64,000 nucleotides of DNA from Hydrangea macrophylla (Eukaryota > Streptophyta > Magnoliopsida > Cornales > Hydrangeaceae). The translations under genes and the position numbers were made by a program. The stretch is from positions 25,698,681 to 25,762,680 of the forward strand of contig CM066994.1 in the NCBI GenBank assembly GCA_033977485.1. Reading direction: 5' to 3'. Shown piece after piece: positions 38,101 to 50,404 of this stretch. The notes under the pieces are model-generated. The model was given only the letters and a program-made list of their open reading frames with translations, was not told the origin of the DNA and did no database searches. Position 1 is the stretch's first letter; the number at the start of each line of letters is the position of its first letter.

Positions 38101-38265
38101 ATATGGGCATTCCTGAACTTTGTAATCTTCAATCTCTGAACATTCTCTTAGGAACACTCTACCCATGGGATTGATTGGATAGCTTCGGTTAGCAAATTAT
38201 CCGAATTAGTATGGTTTCTCTCTCCGTTTCCTCATCTTTTGAGCTGCAGAGGTCTTCATCGCCAT
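35176..38265 (-). pseudogene. PHD-finger protein pseudogene, MMD1/At1g33420-like
   Basis: The minus strand carries three exon-like blocks: 38265-37987, 37266-37026 and 36673-35176, with consensus splice sites. The family (plant MMD1/MS1-type PHD proteins) acts in chromatin regulation, some members in male meiosis. Visible parts are VFLRECSEIEDYKV in block 1, GWSHHFVSKRRHH to HGREIMDLWDRICTNL in block 2, then DLRLLYGVTYGHAWFGRWGY and a C-terminal PHD finger near 35425-35300 (CECG, CDVCEVWQHERC, CSMC). Lesions: stops at 38206-38208, 38197-38199, 37097-37099 and 35761-35763; frameshifts near 38105, 36047 and 35865 (the last in an AT repeat). Exon structure is retained, so it is a decayed duplicate and not a retrocopy. 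Confidence 0.9.
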
Positions 38266-38299
38266 GGTTATGAGAGAGAGAGAGATTAAAAGGGGCTCT

Positions 38300-40454
38300 G
38301 TTTCGTCTTAATTTCTAGATTTGAAAATTGAATTTGAATTAGCTACGAGCCGACCCTACGACTTGGTTACTATTCCACTTAATCAAGCCGATAACCGAGC
38401 CTGAGCTACTCGTCAGTTACCGTCAAAATCAAGTACACGTTTTTTACCGTTTTATTCTTCACCTTGTTTGGTTCAAAAGTTAGGAAAATTATGTTAGAGA
38501 GAAATGTGAGGTTGTGCAGCTACGTTTGTTTGATGAGGAAAATTATAATTTAAAGACAAAAATTTATAATTTGACGTGGAAAATTGTAACTTTGATGACA
38601 AAAATTGTAATCACCTTAAGAAAAAGCGTAAACGATGTAAAAAGAATTGTAACAGTCATAAAAAATAATAATAAAAAATAAAAAACTGTAACAAATGTGG
38701 TTTTTTGTAACCACAATGACAAAAAACTGTAACACTATAATAAGGAAGCTTAGGCAAATTCTTTATACACCCACCTCATTTTCTCAGTACAACCTCTTAC
38801 TCTATACACCCCACACTTGTATTAAAATTAATATGACTTTCTCTTTACACTCACCTAGCATTCCGAAAATAACCCTAGAAAAATTCTCAATGCACACACT
38901 TATTTTTCTCTCTACAATTACTAACTCTTTACACCGACCTTCCATATTCATCTCTCTTTATAATGGTTTAGGGTTTGTGGTTTTAGGTTGAACAAGAAAT
39001 GGAGTGCATTATTTGATGTTGGGATTGTGGAGCCTAATTCCATGGGAGAAAGTTTTTAAAGGTGTTTCCAATCAAAGGAGAAGAAATCGAAGAATCGGGA
39101 GCTTGCTCGGTCGGGCGAGCCACCCGAGCAGACATGGTGACGTGCGAGATCGTCAAAAAGAAGAAAGTGGACTGGAATCTCGCTCGCTCAAGGAGCCGCT
39201 CGAGTGAGACGCGCAGTTTAAGTATTTGTTTCCCATTTCATTTTGAAATTGTATAGGTTTAGGGAACTGTATAAATTTTATGTATTCCAGTTTTTCATTG
39301 TATTATGTATGTGTGGAAACACCACCATGGTGCAACTCAATTGAAAGATCACTTGTGAGAGCCCTTTTGTAACCCTTGAGCATAATAATACTTTGCAAGT
39401 GTGCACATAGCCCATTTGGGGTGAACCACTTAGAAATCTGCGTTTCTGTATGCATGATTATTTTCTTGTTTACTTTTGCTTGTTCGCACCCCACGAGATC
39501 CTTGGAAAGGGGATTTAATTGTCCACACTTGTTGACCAAATTCCCCAACATTCGAAAACCAATTCTAGGACGGATGTGGCCGGAAATGAAAGTGACCCAA
39601 CAAGCAATTTTTTATGATTTATTAGCACTAGAGTAACTTGAGTTAGCGATTTAAAGGGTATATCTTATGCGACGATTTCTTTGTAGACGATGACGACCTT
39701 TTGACTTCTCTAGTGGAGATATTGTAGGGCAACCATGGACAAGAATCACTTTGTATGACATGGAAACAAAAAGGGGAAGAATATTAATGAATCAATAGTA
39801 ATCCGTTGATAGAATTATTCATCAGAACAAAATAAGTAGGTGCAGATAGAATCCACCTGGAATATTTTAATAATGTGAGTAATTTTTTGCCACTACTGCC
39901 TTTCTTTTAGGTTTAAAATTAATGTTACATCAAACTGAAAGCTGAGAGGGTTATCAAACTGTACTTTTAAAATGAGACATCCAAAAATGGAACAAATGAT
40001 ACTGTGATTGGGGGATTGGGATCCTCAGCAGCCAAAGTGCTGCCCCAAAGGGGAGTCAAGGATCCTCAGTCATAATTGGGACAAAGAGAGTCCTACTAAA
40101 CTGATGTTTGTTGTACTCAAATTGCAAATCTAGCATTACCAAAACTATCATTATATTGCTTTTTTACTGTTAAAACTTCATTATATGGATCATCCTAAGT
40201 GAGAGATTTCACGTATCTGGAGGACTTTGTCTGATCACCTTAATGGGGATTAGGTCGTGGAATTCGAAGAAAAAGATTATCTGAAATGAAATAATGTAAT
40301 ATAACTACAAAGAAATTTTCATTTGGCCAATCATGGGAATGAATACAATCAATTGGTGCAAATATAATGGATTACAGCACAAAAAGTAACTAGTTTATTT
40401 TATTTGGAACATAGAGACCAAAAACACGGACTACATTTTCAACTATAGATGTGG
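38300..40454. other. Intergenic with possible LTR fragment
   Basis: 38540-38740 is a degenerate series of 'aaaattgtaac' units. 39095-39210 is unusually GC-rich with gctcg/cgagc motifs in both orientations (ggtcgggcgagccacccgag), resembling a gypsy-type LTR, but I find no partner, primer site or coding region. Confidence 0.35.
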
Positions 40455-41262
40455 TCATTTTGTACAAGTAAGACTGTCTTCATGAACAAATGTTTGAAAC
40501 AAATATGGGATCCCCTGAAACATCAAATCCTTAAAATTTTCACTCTTTGGATTATAAGAAACCAAAAAAGAACCATTATGCTCAAGTAAAACCTCACCAT
40601 TCTTCAAAAGGCATAGAATTCGAATGGATTTCGGTCCTAAAGTACTCCTCCGAAAAAGTCCAGATATTGAACAGTTTAACCCATGAGTCTCTAATAGGAT
40701 ATTCCTTCATGATCCAAACCTCCAATTTTCCACCACTGCGGCGCTGAGGCTATAGAAAGAAACCCTCCAAGAGCTACCAAATGATAGTAAAGACAAATTG
40801 AAGTACCAAAATCAGGTTTTGGGACCTCCATAAATTTCTCATCAGATAGGTGAAAAGAAACTATGATTTTGGCATTAGCTCCATTGTAACTACCCAATTG
40901 ACTCAGCCAATGAAGCCTCCCATTCACCAAAACTCCTGACGATTGTGGATCCAATTGATAAGGTGCTTTTCCAATACTTCTCCATCTAGTGCCGCCAATG
41001 GTAAATATTTGAGCTTTTGAATTTGGATAGTCATGAATTTTGTAATAGCATATCTTAAGTACCTTTTACTCATTGGTAATTGGATGGTACCCAAATCCAA
41101 ACACAACTTTTTCTTCTTGACATTGTATAGGTTTAGGTAGCTCTTTGCAGTACCTAGTAAAAGGGTTGCACATATACATTGTGTCGTTGTACATAATATC
41201 ATATAAGCATAATAGGCCAGACCCAAAAATCCTGATCCAAAAATCCTCACACAATTATGCAT
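40455..41262 (-). pseudogene. F-box-associated-domain pseudogene, truncated
   Basis: The minus strand encodes an F-box-associated (FBA) type region: GSGLLCLYDIMYN, YMCNPFTRYCKELPKP, VVFGFGYHPITNE, then GGTRWRSIGKAPYQL, GVLVNGRLHWLS, IVSFHLSDEKFMEVPKP, LEVWIMKEYPIRDSWVKLF and GSFLVSYNPKSENFKDL, ending at a stop at 40455-40457. Lesions are an in-frame stop at 41066-41068 (where Tyr is expected), a frameshift near 40740 and another near 40595. The N-terminal F-box is missing because unrelated sequence begins about 41265. Intact relatives are substrate receptors of SCF ubiquitin ligases. This copy cannot bind SKP1. Confidence 0.85.
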
Positions 41263-41264
41263 AA

Positions 41265-41900
41265 GGAGTGGAGAAGAACATACTGATATGTGTGGAAGGA
41301 GATATACAAAGGGAAATAAGTCAAAGGAACATGTGGAGCCAACATCCTCAACTGGATTAAAACATCAGCCAATGATGCATGTAAAAAAGGGACAGTTTCG
41401 AGTGTCAATTTATCAAGCCTCAATGGCTATTGGCCTAATGTTTACTTGCTATTCAAGGTTTTCTCCTATGCAAAGGGTAATATAGTCGGCCCATTTTATA
41501 GATCCAACAGGAGCATGCAATACCTTATGCCTAAATCTTGCCTTGAACCCAAAAGGCAGCAAGTAGCCTTTGGGACGAAATAGAAAATGAAGTATAATAT
41601 GATGGCACCTGTAGGTATGCCACCAAAGGTTATGGAGCCAACAAAAATGGCACCAACTATGTTTACTATAAAGATATCAGATCCTCTCGAACCAAGGGTA
41701 TCTTCTTTGGTACCTGGAGTACCCAATTTGTTTGTGTTACATGATGAGAGGGTAAAACATATATTCGAAGAAAAGGCAGAGTCCGAGTCTAAACTCAAAA
41801 TATATGCTTAAACCTCCTCTGGTTGATTCGATCCACTAGTATGTTGTCCAAAACCTAAAAACAAGAACCAAGAGTTGGTTCCTACCATTAATCAAACTCA
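41265..41900. other. Unassigned sequence next to the F-box pseudogene
   Basis: Short frames on both strands (41288-41485 plus, 41496-41798 minus, 41587-41811 plus) give repetitive peptides such as MAPVGMPPKVMEPTKMAPT. They may belong to the retroelement remnant to the right, but I cannot confirm it. Confidence 0.3.
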
Positions 41901-43130
41901 ATAGAGAGTAATTAAAAAAAATTTGCTTTTTGGAAAGCATTCTCACAAATGAAGGATCGATGAGAATTTAACTATTGAACTATCAATGGATTCAAAGACA
42001 AATCCAAGTTTCAGTAGAGGAAATGACACTGATGGTGGTACTGCTTCATAGGAGAGCACCATTGTACTCAAAGTGAGAGAGTTAGAAAAGGCTATGAGTA
42101 TAGATGATGAAGATATCACCATGGGGGGATCCCATAGTTTGGGAAATGAAGAGAATTGTTAAGAATCTCAAGAAGATTTTGAAGAGAAAAAGAAGGGAGG
42201 AATTTCCCATATACTATTTGGTTCATTTTGAGTACCAATGGAAGTCAACACTGCCTTCACTCTTCCAAAAACTTTTAAAGCTAAGGAAAACTAGCAAGTG
42301 GTTGAAGATGATGAAGAAGACAAAGCCTCAAAAGCAAATGACCCAGTGGTAAAATACTTAGAATTTATTATTTGTAATGAATGTGATTTTGTTTATGCCT
42401 TCGAAAAACCATCGAAGGAAATGACCATATTTAACCTTTGCATATTAAGGCTTATCTTAATGGTGTTGTCCTTAATAAAGCATTGGTTGACAATGGTGTG
42501 TTATAAACATAATCCCATTTGCAAATCTTAAAAAGATAAACAAATTTGGATCAAAGTTACCAAACTCATATTGTTATATCTGGTTTTACTGGTGATAAAA
42601 AAGATACCAAAGGAGTCCTACCTATTGATATAATAGTAGGATTGAAGAAGTCTAAAACTGCTTTTTTTCATTGTAGATCGATGCTAATCCAAGTTATAAT
42701 GCCTTGTTAGGAAGAGATTGGATTCATGCTAACAATTGTATTCTTTCTTCTATGCTCCATAAACTTTTGCTTTTAAAAGAATATGGAAATGTAAAAACAG
42801 TTTAGGTTGTTAGGTTGTTACTCAGCCTTTTCATGCATGCTCAAATTGTGCAGAGGCACAATATTATCAAGAAAATGTGGGTCCTTTGGATATTAAAGAA
42901 TCATCTACGGATACCCTAGCTAGTTGAAGATTAGGCGGATTTTGATTTTGGTCTATTTGGACCACCTGAAGAAAATGGTGTTTAATGGATCAAGCCCCAT
43001 GTAATATAAAAGAGGTAAATGAGACCATCCAGTTGGTCTTAAGAGAAAATGATGGAGATTGATATTGAATCTAAAATTGACAAGGATGTGGCCATTAATT
43101 GGGCAGATTATATCCTCAAACATGCAACCA
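41900..43130 (+). pseudogene. Decayed retroelement with gypsy-type retropepsin
   Basis: Near 42440-42740 the plus strand, over several frames, reads a plant Ty3/gypsy-like aspartic protease: KAYLNGVVLNKALVDNG (DNG where DTG/DSG is expected), IIPFANLKK, then VDANPSYNALLGRDWIH. Upstream is a charged gag-like stretch (42170-42350). Frames are broken repeatedly, the catalytic triplet is altered, and neither RT nor LTRs are seen. Confidence 0.6.
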
Positions 43131-45519
43131 CCTTCTCTCTCTCTCTCGCTCTAACATTCCTTTCTTCTTCCCTCTTTCTTCTCTCTCTAAAACCAGACCC
43201 AGTTCAAATTTTTTGTTTTTGTAAAACCAGACCCAATTCAATTCTTATTTTCTTCTCCTAAATAGGATTTAGATAGAGAGTTCAGTTAATTTGAATGGAA
43301 GTTGAGAGTTCAGGTTTGCCAAACTTTCTGGGATTACGAATCTGATTTATGGTGACGGTGATGTTGATGTTGTACTAGGGTTCTTGGATGAGGAGACTGT
43401 AGAAGTGATGGAGGTATGTGAGTGTGATTGGCGGTGGAGTGGTAATGGTGGTGGACATGTGTGGAAGCAATATATATATAGAGAGAGATACATAGAGTTT
43501 TAAATTTTATGGACTGAGTGAACATAGCATACCCATCTTGATGATCATTACCGTGATTTGGGTTTCAATTGGTTATATGAGAAGCAATAGATGAAGAAAA
43601 CCGACAATCACTATTGATTTTCAATTGGCTTTGGAGAGGTCATTATCGTCATCTTCAGTGAGAGTCTTCAATGGAGGAAGATAGAAGAGTATAGAGAGGG
43701 GAAGAGAGAGGAGTCAAGAATTGTTTTTGAATTTTAATAAGTGAGGGGTCAAATTTTTATTGGGTATTGATATGTCAAAAACAAACTTTAAATTATGACA
43801 TAAAGCAGCCAAAACGACACCACTTTATTAAGGGTAAATTGGTAACTTTATCATCTTCGTTAAGCCCAGTAACTGACAAACGTTAACAAGGGAGGTAAGT
43901 GTTACTCATGAAACCTCAAGGGAGGTAAGCGATATTTACCCCTTTTTTTTTCTACATACCAAATGAGCCCTAAGAATTGTTTTACAGATTTGATCTAGAG
44001 AGAGAGTTTTGCTCTCATCTGATAGGGGGTGATGTTGAAGTCTGAAAGGGTTAGCTACCAATTTTTTTTTTGCTCCTCGTCAATCTGAAGTTAGGATGCG
44101 ATCGCTTTTCAAAATTTGAAAACATTTTTGCATTTTTAGTTTTGGCCCCAAATCTGAAAAACATTTTTGTAAAAAAAAAAAAAAAAAAAAAAAACAGAAA
44201 TGTTACCAAACATGTTTTTAGTTTTCGTTTTCTAAAAAAATAAAAACAGAAACTAAAAATAGAAAACTACAACATTACCAAACGAGCCATGAGTGTACGT
44301 TTAACCTTCCTTTACCTTCTACTTTTTTAAAATTATTGTATATTTTTGTCCTTATCAAATGACTCTTTTCCACTATTTGGGACAATTATGTTCCCCAGTT
44401 CTTTTGCAAAAAGCCTTTAGTTGGACACCCTATCAGCGTCAAATCTATGTGTGTGTGTATATATATATATACCAAAGCAAAAGGCCTTCTATTAGGCTAT
44501 CGACATCACCATTCTCCTTTTTAGAAAAAATTCCTACGTGGCATTTCCTTGATTTTTCATTTCTTTATAATTCTCCTTCTCTTTTTTGTTTTTTGTTTTT
44601 TATTTTTTGATATTCTCAAAATCAATAATGAGAATGTTCCATCCCAAGACACCTCAAATTCCAACTAATTAATTTTGAACACCATTAAGAAATATTGAAT
44701 GATTTAGTTTAGTTTTTCAAATAGTAATTTAGTGACTATCTAATTGGGAACTACACCTATCTATTATCTTTTTTTTTTTTTTTGCTCAACCACCTATCTA
44801 TTATCTATTAGAGGTTTTTTGCTACCCCATTGTTCACCCAACTCTCTCATAGGCCAATGCAGTGGGACCAAGGATTTTACACCATTAATTAATTCTCATT
44901 TAATCCAGGGTTCTACTGCATTAGGTGAGCAATTTTTGGGTGAGCATAAATGCGTTCTACTATCTGTACTTTATCTAAACGTCAAGCCTAAAAACCTTCC
45001 CTTATTGTGCAATGTGGTATTTTCTAATTTTTTTCCCTAATTTTCCTTCTTCTTCTTCTTTTTTTTTTTAAAAAAAAAAAAATTATCTTTTATATGAGTG
45101 TGTATATGTATTTGTGTGTATATATATATATATATAAGTTCTTTGAAATCAAAAAAGTGCTTACCCATGGAATTGTTTCTTCGGATATTGGAATTTCAAT
45201 TAGTATGGCTCACATACCTATGTACATACATGTATTGAAACACAAAGGACTATGGTCTGTTTTTAATTTGATACTTACAAAATGAATTTATATAATTGCA
45301 AGATAAGAGGATTTAATTATCATTGGGAAGCAATATATGTATGCACATTATGATTATTTCATTCTTCCCTATTTCTTGCTATAGATATGTATATGTTTAT
45401 GTCTAGATCAACACTTAAGGTTCAAAGAGCAGAAGAAATGCCACCTAAAGTTTTCAGCCCACTACAAATACAAATTTTTTATATGATTATTACGAGGCCA
45501 ATTGATAATCAACAGGGCA
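43131..45519. other. Intergenic, no gene supported
   Basis: Contains CT-rich tracts (43133-43150), a block 43740-43970 with 'aagggaggtaag' motifs typical of a MITE, a long poly-A at 44171-44194, and AT microsatellites at 44459-44472 and 45119-45136. No protein family is recognisable. Confidence 0.4.
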
Positions 45520-45527
45520 GCTTCAAG

Positions 45528-46205
45528 TAGGGGTGGCAATCGTGTCATGTTGGGTCATAATCGTGTCGTGTCATAATCGTGTCGTGTCAATAATCGTGTC
45601 ATTTCTATACATGTCAAAAACCTAAACCCATACCCATTTAATGCAATTCACGTGTCACCCATTTAACCCACCAACCCGCGTAATGAACAAGCCGTTTTCT
45701 CGTAACTTTTTTTTTTCTTGTATAACATGACAAATTTAATAGATTGACTTCATGTAATAAAAAATCAAACATAAAGGGAAAAAAATGAAGAGGCACGATT
45801 CTAAGAACACAAGTCTTCCCACCTAATGTACCAACTACCAACAAGTCAACGACAGTAAATGATCAATTGTTCCAAATTTAAACTAATTAAGTACCATATA
45901 ACAATATCTAACTATTATAAAGGTAGGACTGTAATACTCTTAACTCCACTTTTCCCTCCAAAAAAAATAAATATTACTTGCTTTTAAAAAAAATGCATTT
46001 CAAAAAAATGTATATTTCCAAAAATACCCTCTATAATCGTGTTAAACGGGTTGACCCAATTAAAACATGACCCAAACCGTTTATTAATCGTGTAAATGGG
46101 TCGACCCATTTATGACCCATACCCGTATAAGCTAAACCCAAACCCGTTTAATTCGTGTCAGATTCGTGTCGTGTTGTCGTGTCGTGTCGAAAATTGCCAC
46201 CCCTA
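45528..46205. mobile_element. Non-autonomous hAT element with TCGTGTC subterminal repeats
   Basis: Perfect inverted ends TAGGGGTGGCAAT and ATTGCCACCCCTA are flanked by perfect 8-bp duplications GCTTCAAG at 45520-45527 and 46206-46213. Both subterminal zones hold many aatcgtgtcgtgtc motifs. The right one also has repeated 'gacccatt/acccgt' units. No transposase frame is present. Confidence 0.92.
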
Positions 46206-46213
46206 GCTTCAAG

Positions 46214-47017
46214 CCACCACACAAACTTAGAGAATAAGATGTTATTAAATCAACACATGAATCACTTCAAAATCCAACCTAACAAACGCTCAAATAGCAT
46301 CTTTTATGGCGCCCTTTTTATATAGTTTTGACAAAAACATCACTTTTGTTTAAATTTATCTATTTTCAAACAAAGTACCGTGCATTGCAGGGTTTTTCGT
46401 CTAGTTTCTATTGACTATGATGCTTGTGGCCATCCCACACGGAAAAGAATCTTATGAGACACGTGTTCAATGATCCGAATTCCCTTCATCACAGCATTCC
46501 CTTTCCCTGATGAAACTGGAAATTATTAAAACACATCCTCTTCATACTTTCAAGTGGGATTTGGAATCACAGACTCATGAAGTCAATATAATATTTTGTC
46601 CAAAAAAAAAAGGTCAATAATTATCAACAGTCTCTATGGGTGGGTGTGCCCATTATTTTAGAGTTAGAACACTGTACATGATCTTTGATACATAACATTA
46701 CCAAGAAAAAAAAAAAAAAAATTTAAAGAAGAAGGGAGATCGACCAAGAGTACAATTTTTTATTTATTTTTGGTTTCATCCAAAACTAGAGCATAATTCA
46801 TACTCAAATGCGGGGAAAATAATAAAATTTACAGCATGCATATATAGATAATTAGTCTTAAACAGCATAGATTTAGAATGCATATTACTAGTGTAGAATT
46901 ACTTAAATACCCTAAAAATAATTTAAGTGTACTGTACGTACTATCAAGCTGGAGACTATCTAGTTACCATATTAAATAATTGCGTGTGTAGTTGTGCCAA
47001 GACTATAATTCTCTGTC
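46214..47017. other. Upstream region of the receptor-like protein gene
   Basis: AT-rich with no coding signal. It should contain the promoter of the gene at 47063. Confidence 0.5.
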
Positions 47018-47024
47018 TATAAAA
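47018..47024 (+). promoter_or_regulatory. TATA box of the receptor-like protein gene
   Basis: TATAAAA lies 45 bases before the ATG at 47063, which implies a very short leader if used. Confidence 0.55.
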
Positions 47025-47062
47025 GCTTATCAATTGCTAAATAGAGTACTTACATTGACATA

Positions 47063-50000
47063 ATGGAGTCTTCTTTGTATTTCTTCATTTCAATACACCT
47101 TCTCTTCTTGATCTCCTGTTCTAACCTCACTGTAGGGACTCACTCTTCTTCTTCTTCCTTGCAGCACATGTGCCATGATGAGGAAAGCTTTTCTTTGATA
47201 CAATTCAAGCAAAGCTTCCTCATTGACGAGTCCGCGTCCGGCTATTCATATGCTTATCCAAAGGTGTCTTCTTGGACCATTGAGGAAGATTGCTGCTCAT
47301 GGGATGGAATCCAATGTGACAACCACACCGGTCATGTGATAGGTCTCGACCTCAGTAGTAGTTTTCTGTATGGTTCTATCAACTCCAATAGTACCATTTT
47401 CAATCTTGTTCATCTTCAGAGTCTCAACCTTGCTGATAACAACTTTAATTATTCTCAAATTCCATCTGGGATTCGCCGTCTCTCTAGGCTAACGAGTCTA
47501 AATCTTTCTAGATCTCTATTTTTCGGTCAAATCCCATCAGAATTACTAGAACTTTCCAAATTGGCTTTTCTTGATCTTTGTTGCAATGTTGATCCAGGGA
47601 ACACATTCCGTCTCTTGGAGCTTGAAAACCCAAGTCTGGGTGATTTAGCTGAAAACTTAACAAAACTGCAAGTACTTAGTCTCAGTATTGTGACCATACC
47701 TTCAACTGTCCCTCAAACCATGGCAAATTTGTCCTCCATTTCTTATCTTGGTCTAAGAGACTGTGGGTTGTTCGGTAATTTCCCGAGTGGAATTTTCTTA
47801 CTACCGAACCTACAAACTCTTACTGTTCGGTTTAATCCAAATCTAATTGGTATTCTACCTGAATTTCCCCGTGGAAGTCCCATGAAAGTTCTAAGACTCG
47901 GTAGCACGAGTTTCTCAGGAAAACTACCCGAGTCTATTGGCAATCTTGATTATTTGAACGAGCTGGATATCAAAAATTGCAGCTTTTCGGGTTTAATTCC
48001 TTCTTCTGTTGGTAACCTCATTGAGCTCACCCTTCTCGACCTTACACACAACTATTTTGTGGGTCAAATACCTACTTCATTATCTAATCTAACCCAACTC
48101 ACCTTCTTATCACTTTCATTCAATAATTTCAGCAGTACTGGCACGTTTTCATGGATTGAGAAGCAAATGAAACTCACAAGGTTGGAAGTCAGCAGGAACA
48201 ATTTAAACGGTTTCATACCATCTTTTCTTCAGAACTTGACTCAACTAACCTATTTGGACCTCTCGGAAAATCAACTTACCGGCAAAATCCCATCTTGGTT
48301 TGGAAACCTCACCCAACTAACCACACTTGGTCTTTACTCAAACCAACTCAACGGTCCAATCCCAGAATCAATCTTCAAGCTCGCAAATCTTAACACACTT
48401 TATCTACATTTCAACAACCTGAGTGGCACATTGGAAGTGGAGAAATTTCTCAAACTCAAAAATCTCGATAAACTCCAACTATCTTTCAACATATTATCAT
48501 TGCTCACCACGGGGAGTATAAATTCTTCTCTTCCGAAGTTCAAGCTTTTAGGACTCAATTCTTGCAATTTAAGTGAGTTCCCAAAGTTCCTACAATATCA
48601 AGACCAAATGGAATTGCTAATGCTTTCTTCTAATAATCTTCACGGTCAAATACCAAAATGGATTTTCAATGTAGGTAAAAAAAGTTTGGCTTGTCTAGAA
48701 CTATCTGCAAATTTCTTAACGGGATTTGAACTCTCTCCACTTGTTCTTCCATGGGAAAATCTCAGGTTTTTATACCTTAATTATAATTTGATGCAAGGTT
48801 CGCTTCCAATCCCACCATTCTCAACCTTCTTTTATGAAATCTCCAACAATTCTATAACCGGAGAAATCCCACCATTAGTCTGCAAGTTGAATTCTTTATT
48901 TGCTCTTGACCTCGCAAATAACCACTTGAATGGAACAATCCCCGAGTGTTTGAGCAACTTCAGCATCTCTCTAACCATACTAAATTTGCAAAACAACAAC
49001 TTGAGTGGGAACATTCCTCAAACATACAACAAAGGAAGCAATTTGAATGTGATTAACTTAAGTCAAAATCAGTTGGATGGACCGGTACCAAGATCTTTAT
49101 CCAATTGCAAAATGTTGAAAAATTTAGATCTTGGAAATAATCATATAAGTGATATTTTTCCGTTTTGGCTTGGAGTTCTTCCAGAAATGAAGATTCTGGT
49201 TCTTAGACATAACAAATTCTACGGTACTCTGGATGGTCCATTAACGGATTTTGATTTCCCAAAGCTTCGAATCATTGACATCTCTTGGAATGGTTTTAGT
49301 GGTGAGTTACCATTAAAGCACTTCCCAATTTTGAGTGACATGAAAGTTCAGGAGGACATAGAAAAGTCAAAATATGATGGGACAAGAGGAGAGCTGCTTA
49401 TGGGGAAATTTGATTGGGTCCAAGACTACAGTCACACAATGACAATAACGAACAAAGGAAATGAAATGTTCTACAACAAGATTCAAAGTGTGTTCAAAGC
49501 CATGGATCTCTCGGGCAACAAATTCAAAGGAAAGATTCCAGAATCCATTGGAGTACTCAAGGGGCTGCAGTTACTCAATCTTTCGAACAATGCTCTTACA
49601 GGTAATTGTTGTTAAAATTCTGTACAATCTGATATTTTTGAGTTTTATACAATATGATATGATTCAAAATTCATAATTTTGAACCTCAAAGTTTTAAGTG
49701 AAAAACTTTCAACAGTTTGAGCCTTGATATATATATATATATATATATGATACTTGTTTTAAATTGTTGTTTTGTTCATTTGAAGTGTTGAGTAGATGTT
49801 TTTATGCGTGTATAACATACGTACTTATAAATTCTTAGTTTCTTAAAAAGTGCAACTTGCAAATCACGATTCGATACATTTCAGAATTATGGCAAACCAA
49901 TTCATGATTCGATTCACGATTTGACAATAATTTACAGGTCCCATACCCACATCCTTAGGGAACCTGACAAAACTTGAATCATTGGACCTTTCTCAAAACG

Positions 50001-50404
50001 AGCTCTCGGGAGATATCCCTCAGCAATTAGTACAGCTCACATTTCTTGCAGTTTTCAATGTCTCCCATAACCATCTCACCGGGCGCATACCAAAAGGAAA
50101 TCAATTTGGTACATTTGGAAACAGCTCATTTGATGGAAATTCGGGTTTATGTGGAGACCCTCTGTCAAAGAAATGTGAAAATTCGGGAGAAATACCATCA
50201 CCTAATTTGGCCTTCAAAGATGAAGATTCAGATTTTCCTAGTAAACTCGACTGGATTATCATAAGCTTGGGTTATCTAAGTGGTACAGTTGTGGGGGTAG
50301 TTGTTGGGCACATTGTGACCACGAGGTATCATGTTTGGTTTGTAAGAAAATTTGGAAAGCAGCCTAAATGGAAAAGGGTGAGAAAAATGGGGCGAAGAAA
50401 CTGA
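47063..50404 (+). CDS. Cf-9-type leucine-rich repeat receptor-like protein
   Basis: Two exons, 47063-49601 and 49938-50404, join in frame (phase 1) to 1001 residues. Order: signal peptide (residues 1-26), LRR N-cap with paired cysteines (CHDEES near 38, DCCSWDGIQCD near 76-86), about 28 plant-type LRRs (LxxLxLxxNxLxGxIP), a non-LRR island near residues 750-800 (ending in MTITNKGNEMFYNKI), four last LRRs, an acidic juxtamembrane stretch, a transmembrane helix at ~951-975 containing GxxxG-like glycines, and a short basic tail without a kinase. Such proteins work at the cell surface with SOBIR1/BAK1-type kinases in pathogen or peptide sensing. The ligand cannot be read from sequence. No lesions are seen. 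The intron is unusual, as many genes of this family lack one. Confidence 0.93.
49602..49937 (+). other. Intron within the last LRRs of the receptor-like protein
   Basis: GTAATT donor at 49602 and tttacag acceptor ending at 49937. The join restores LTG-PIPTSLGNL, an exact LRR continuation. The intron holds an (AT)n run at 49729-49748. Retention would stop the protein at 49613-49615, giving 850 residues without membrane anchor. Confidence 0.85.

Noticed and set aside
39095..39640. Possible gypsy LTR with gctcg motifs
   Set aside because: No partner LTR, primer site or target duplication could be found, so kept only as an uncertain note.
47743..47943. Minus-strand frame inside the receptor-like protein
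   Set aside because: Shadow of the LRR coding sequence.
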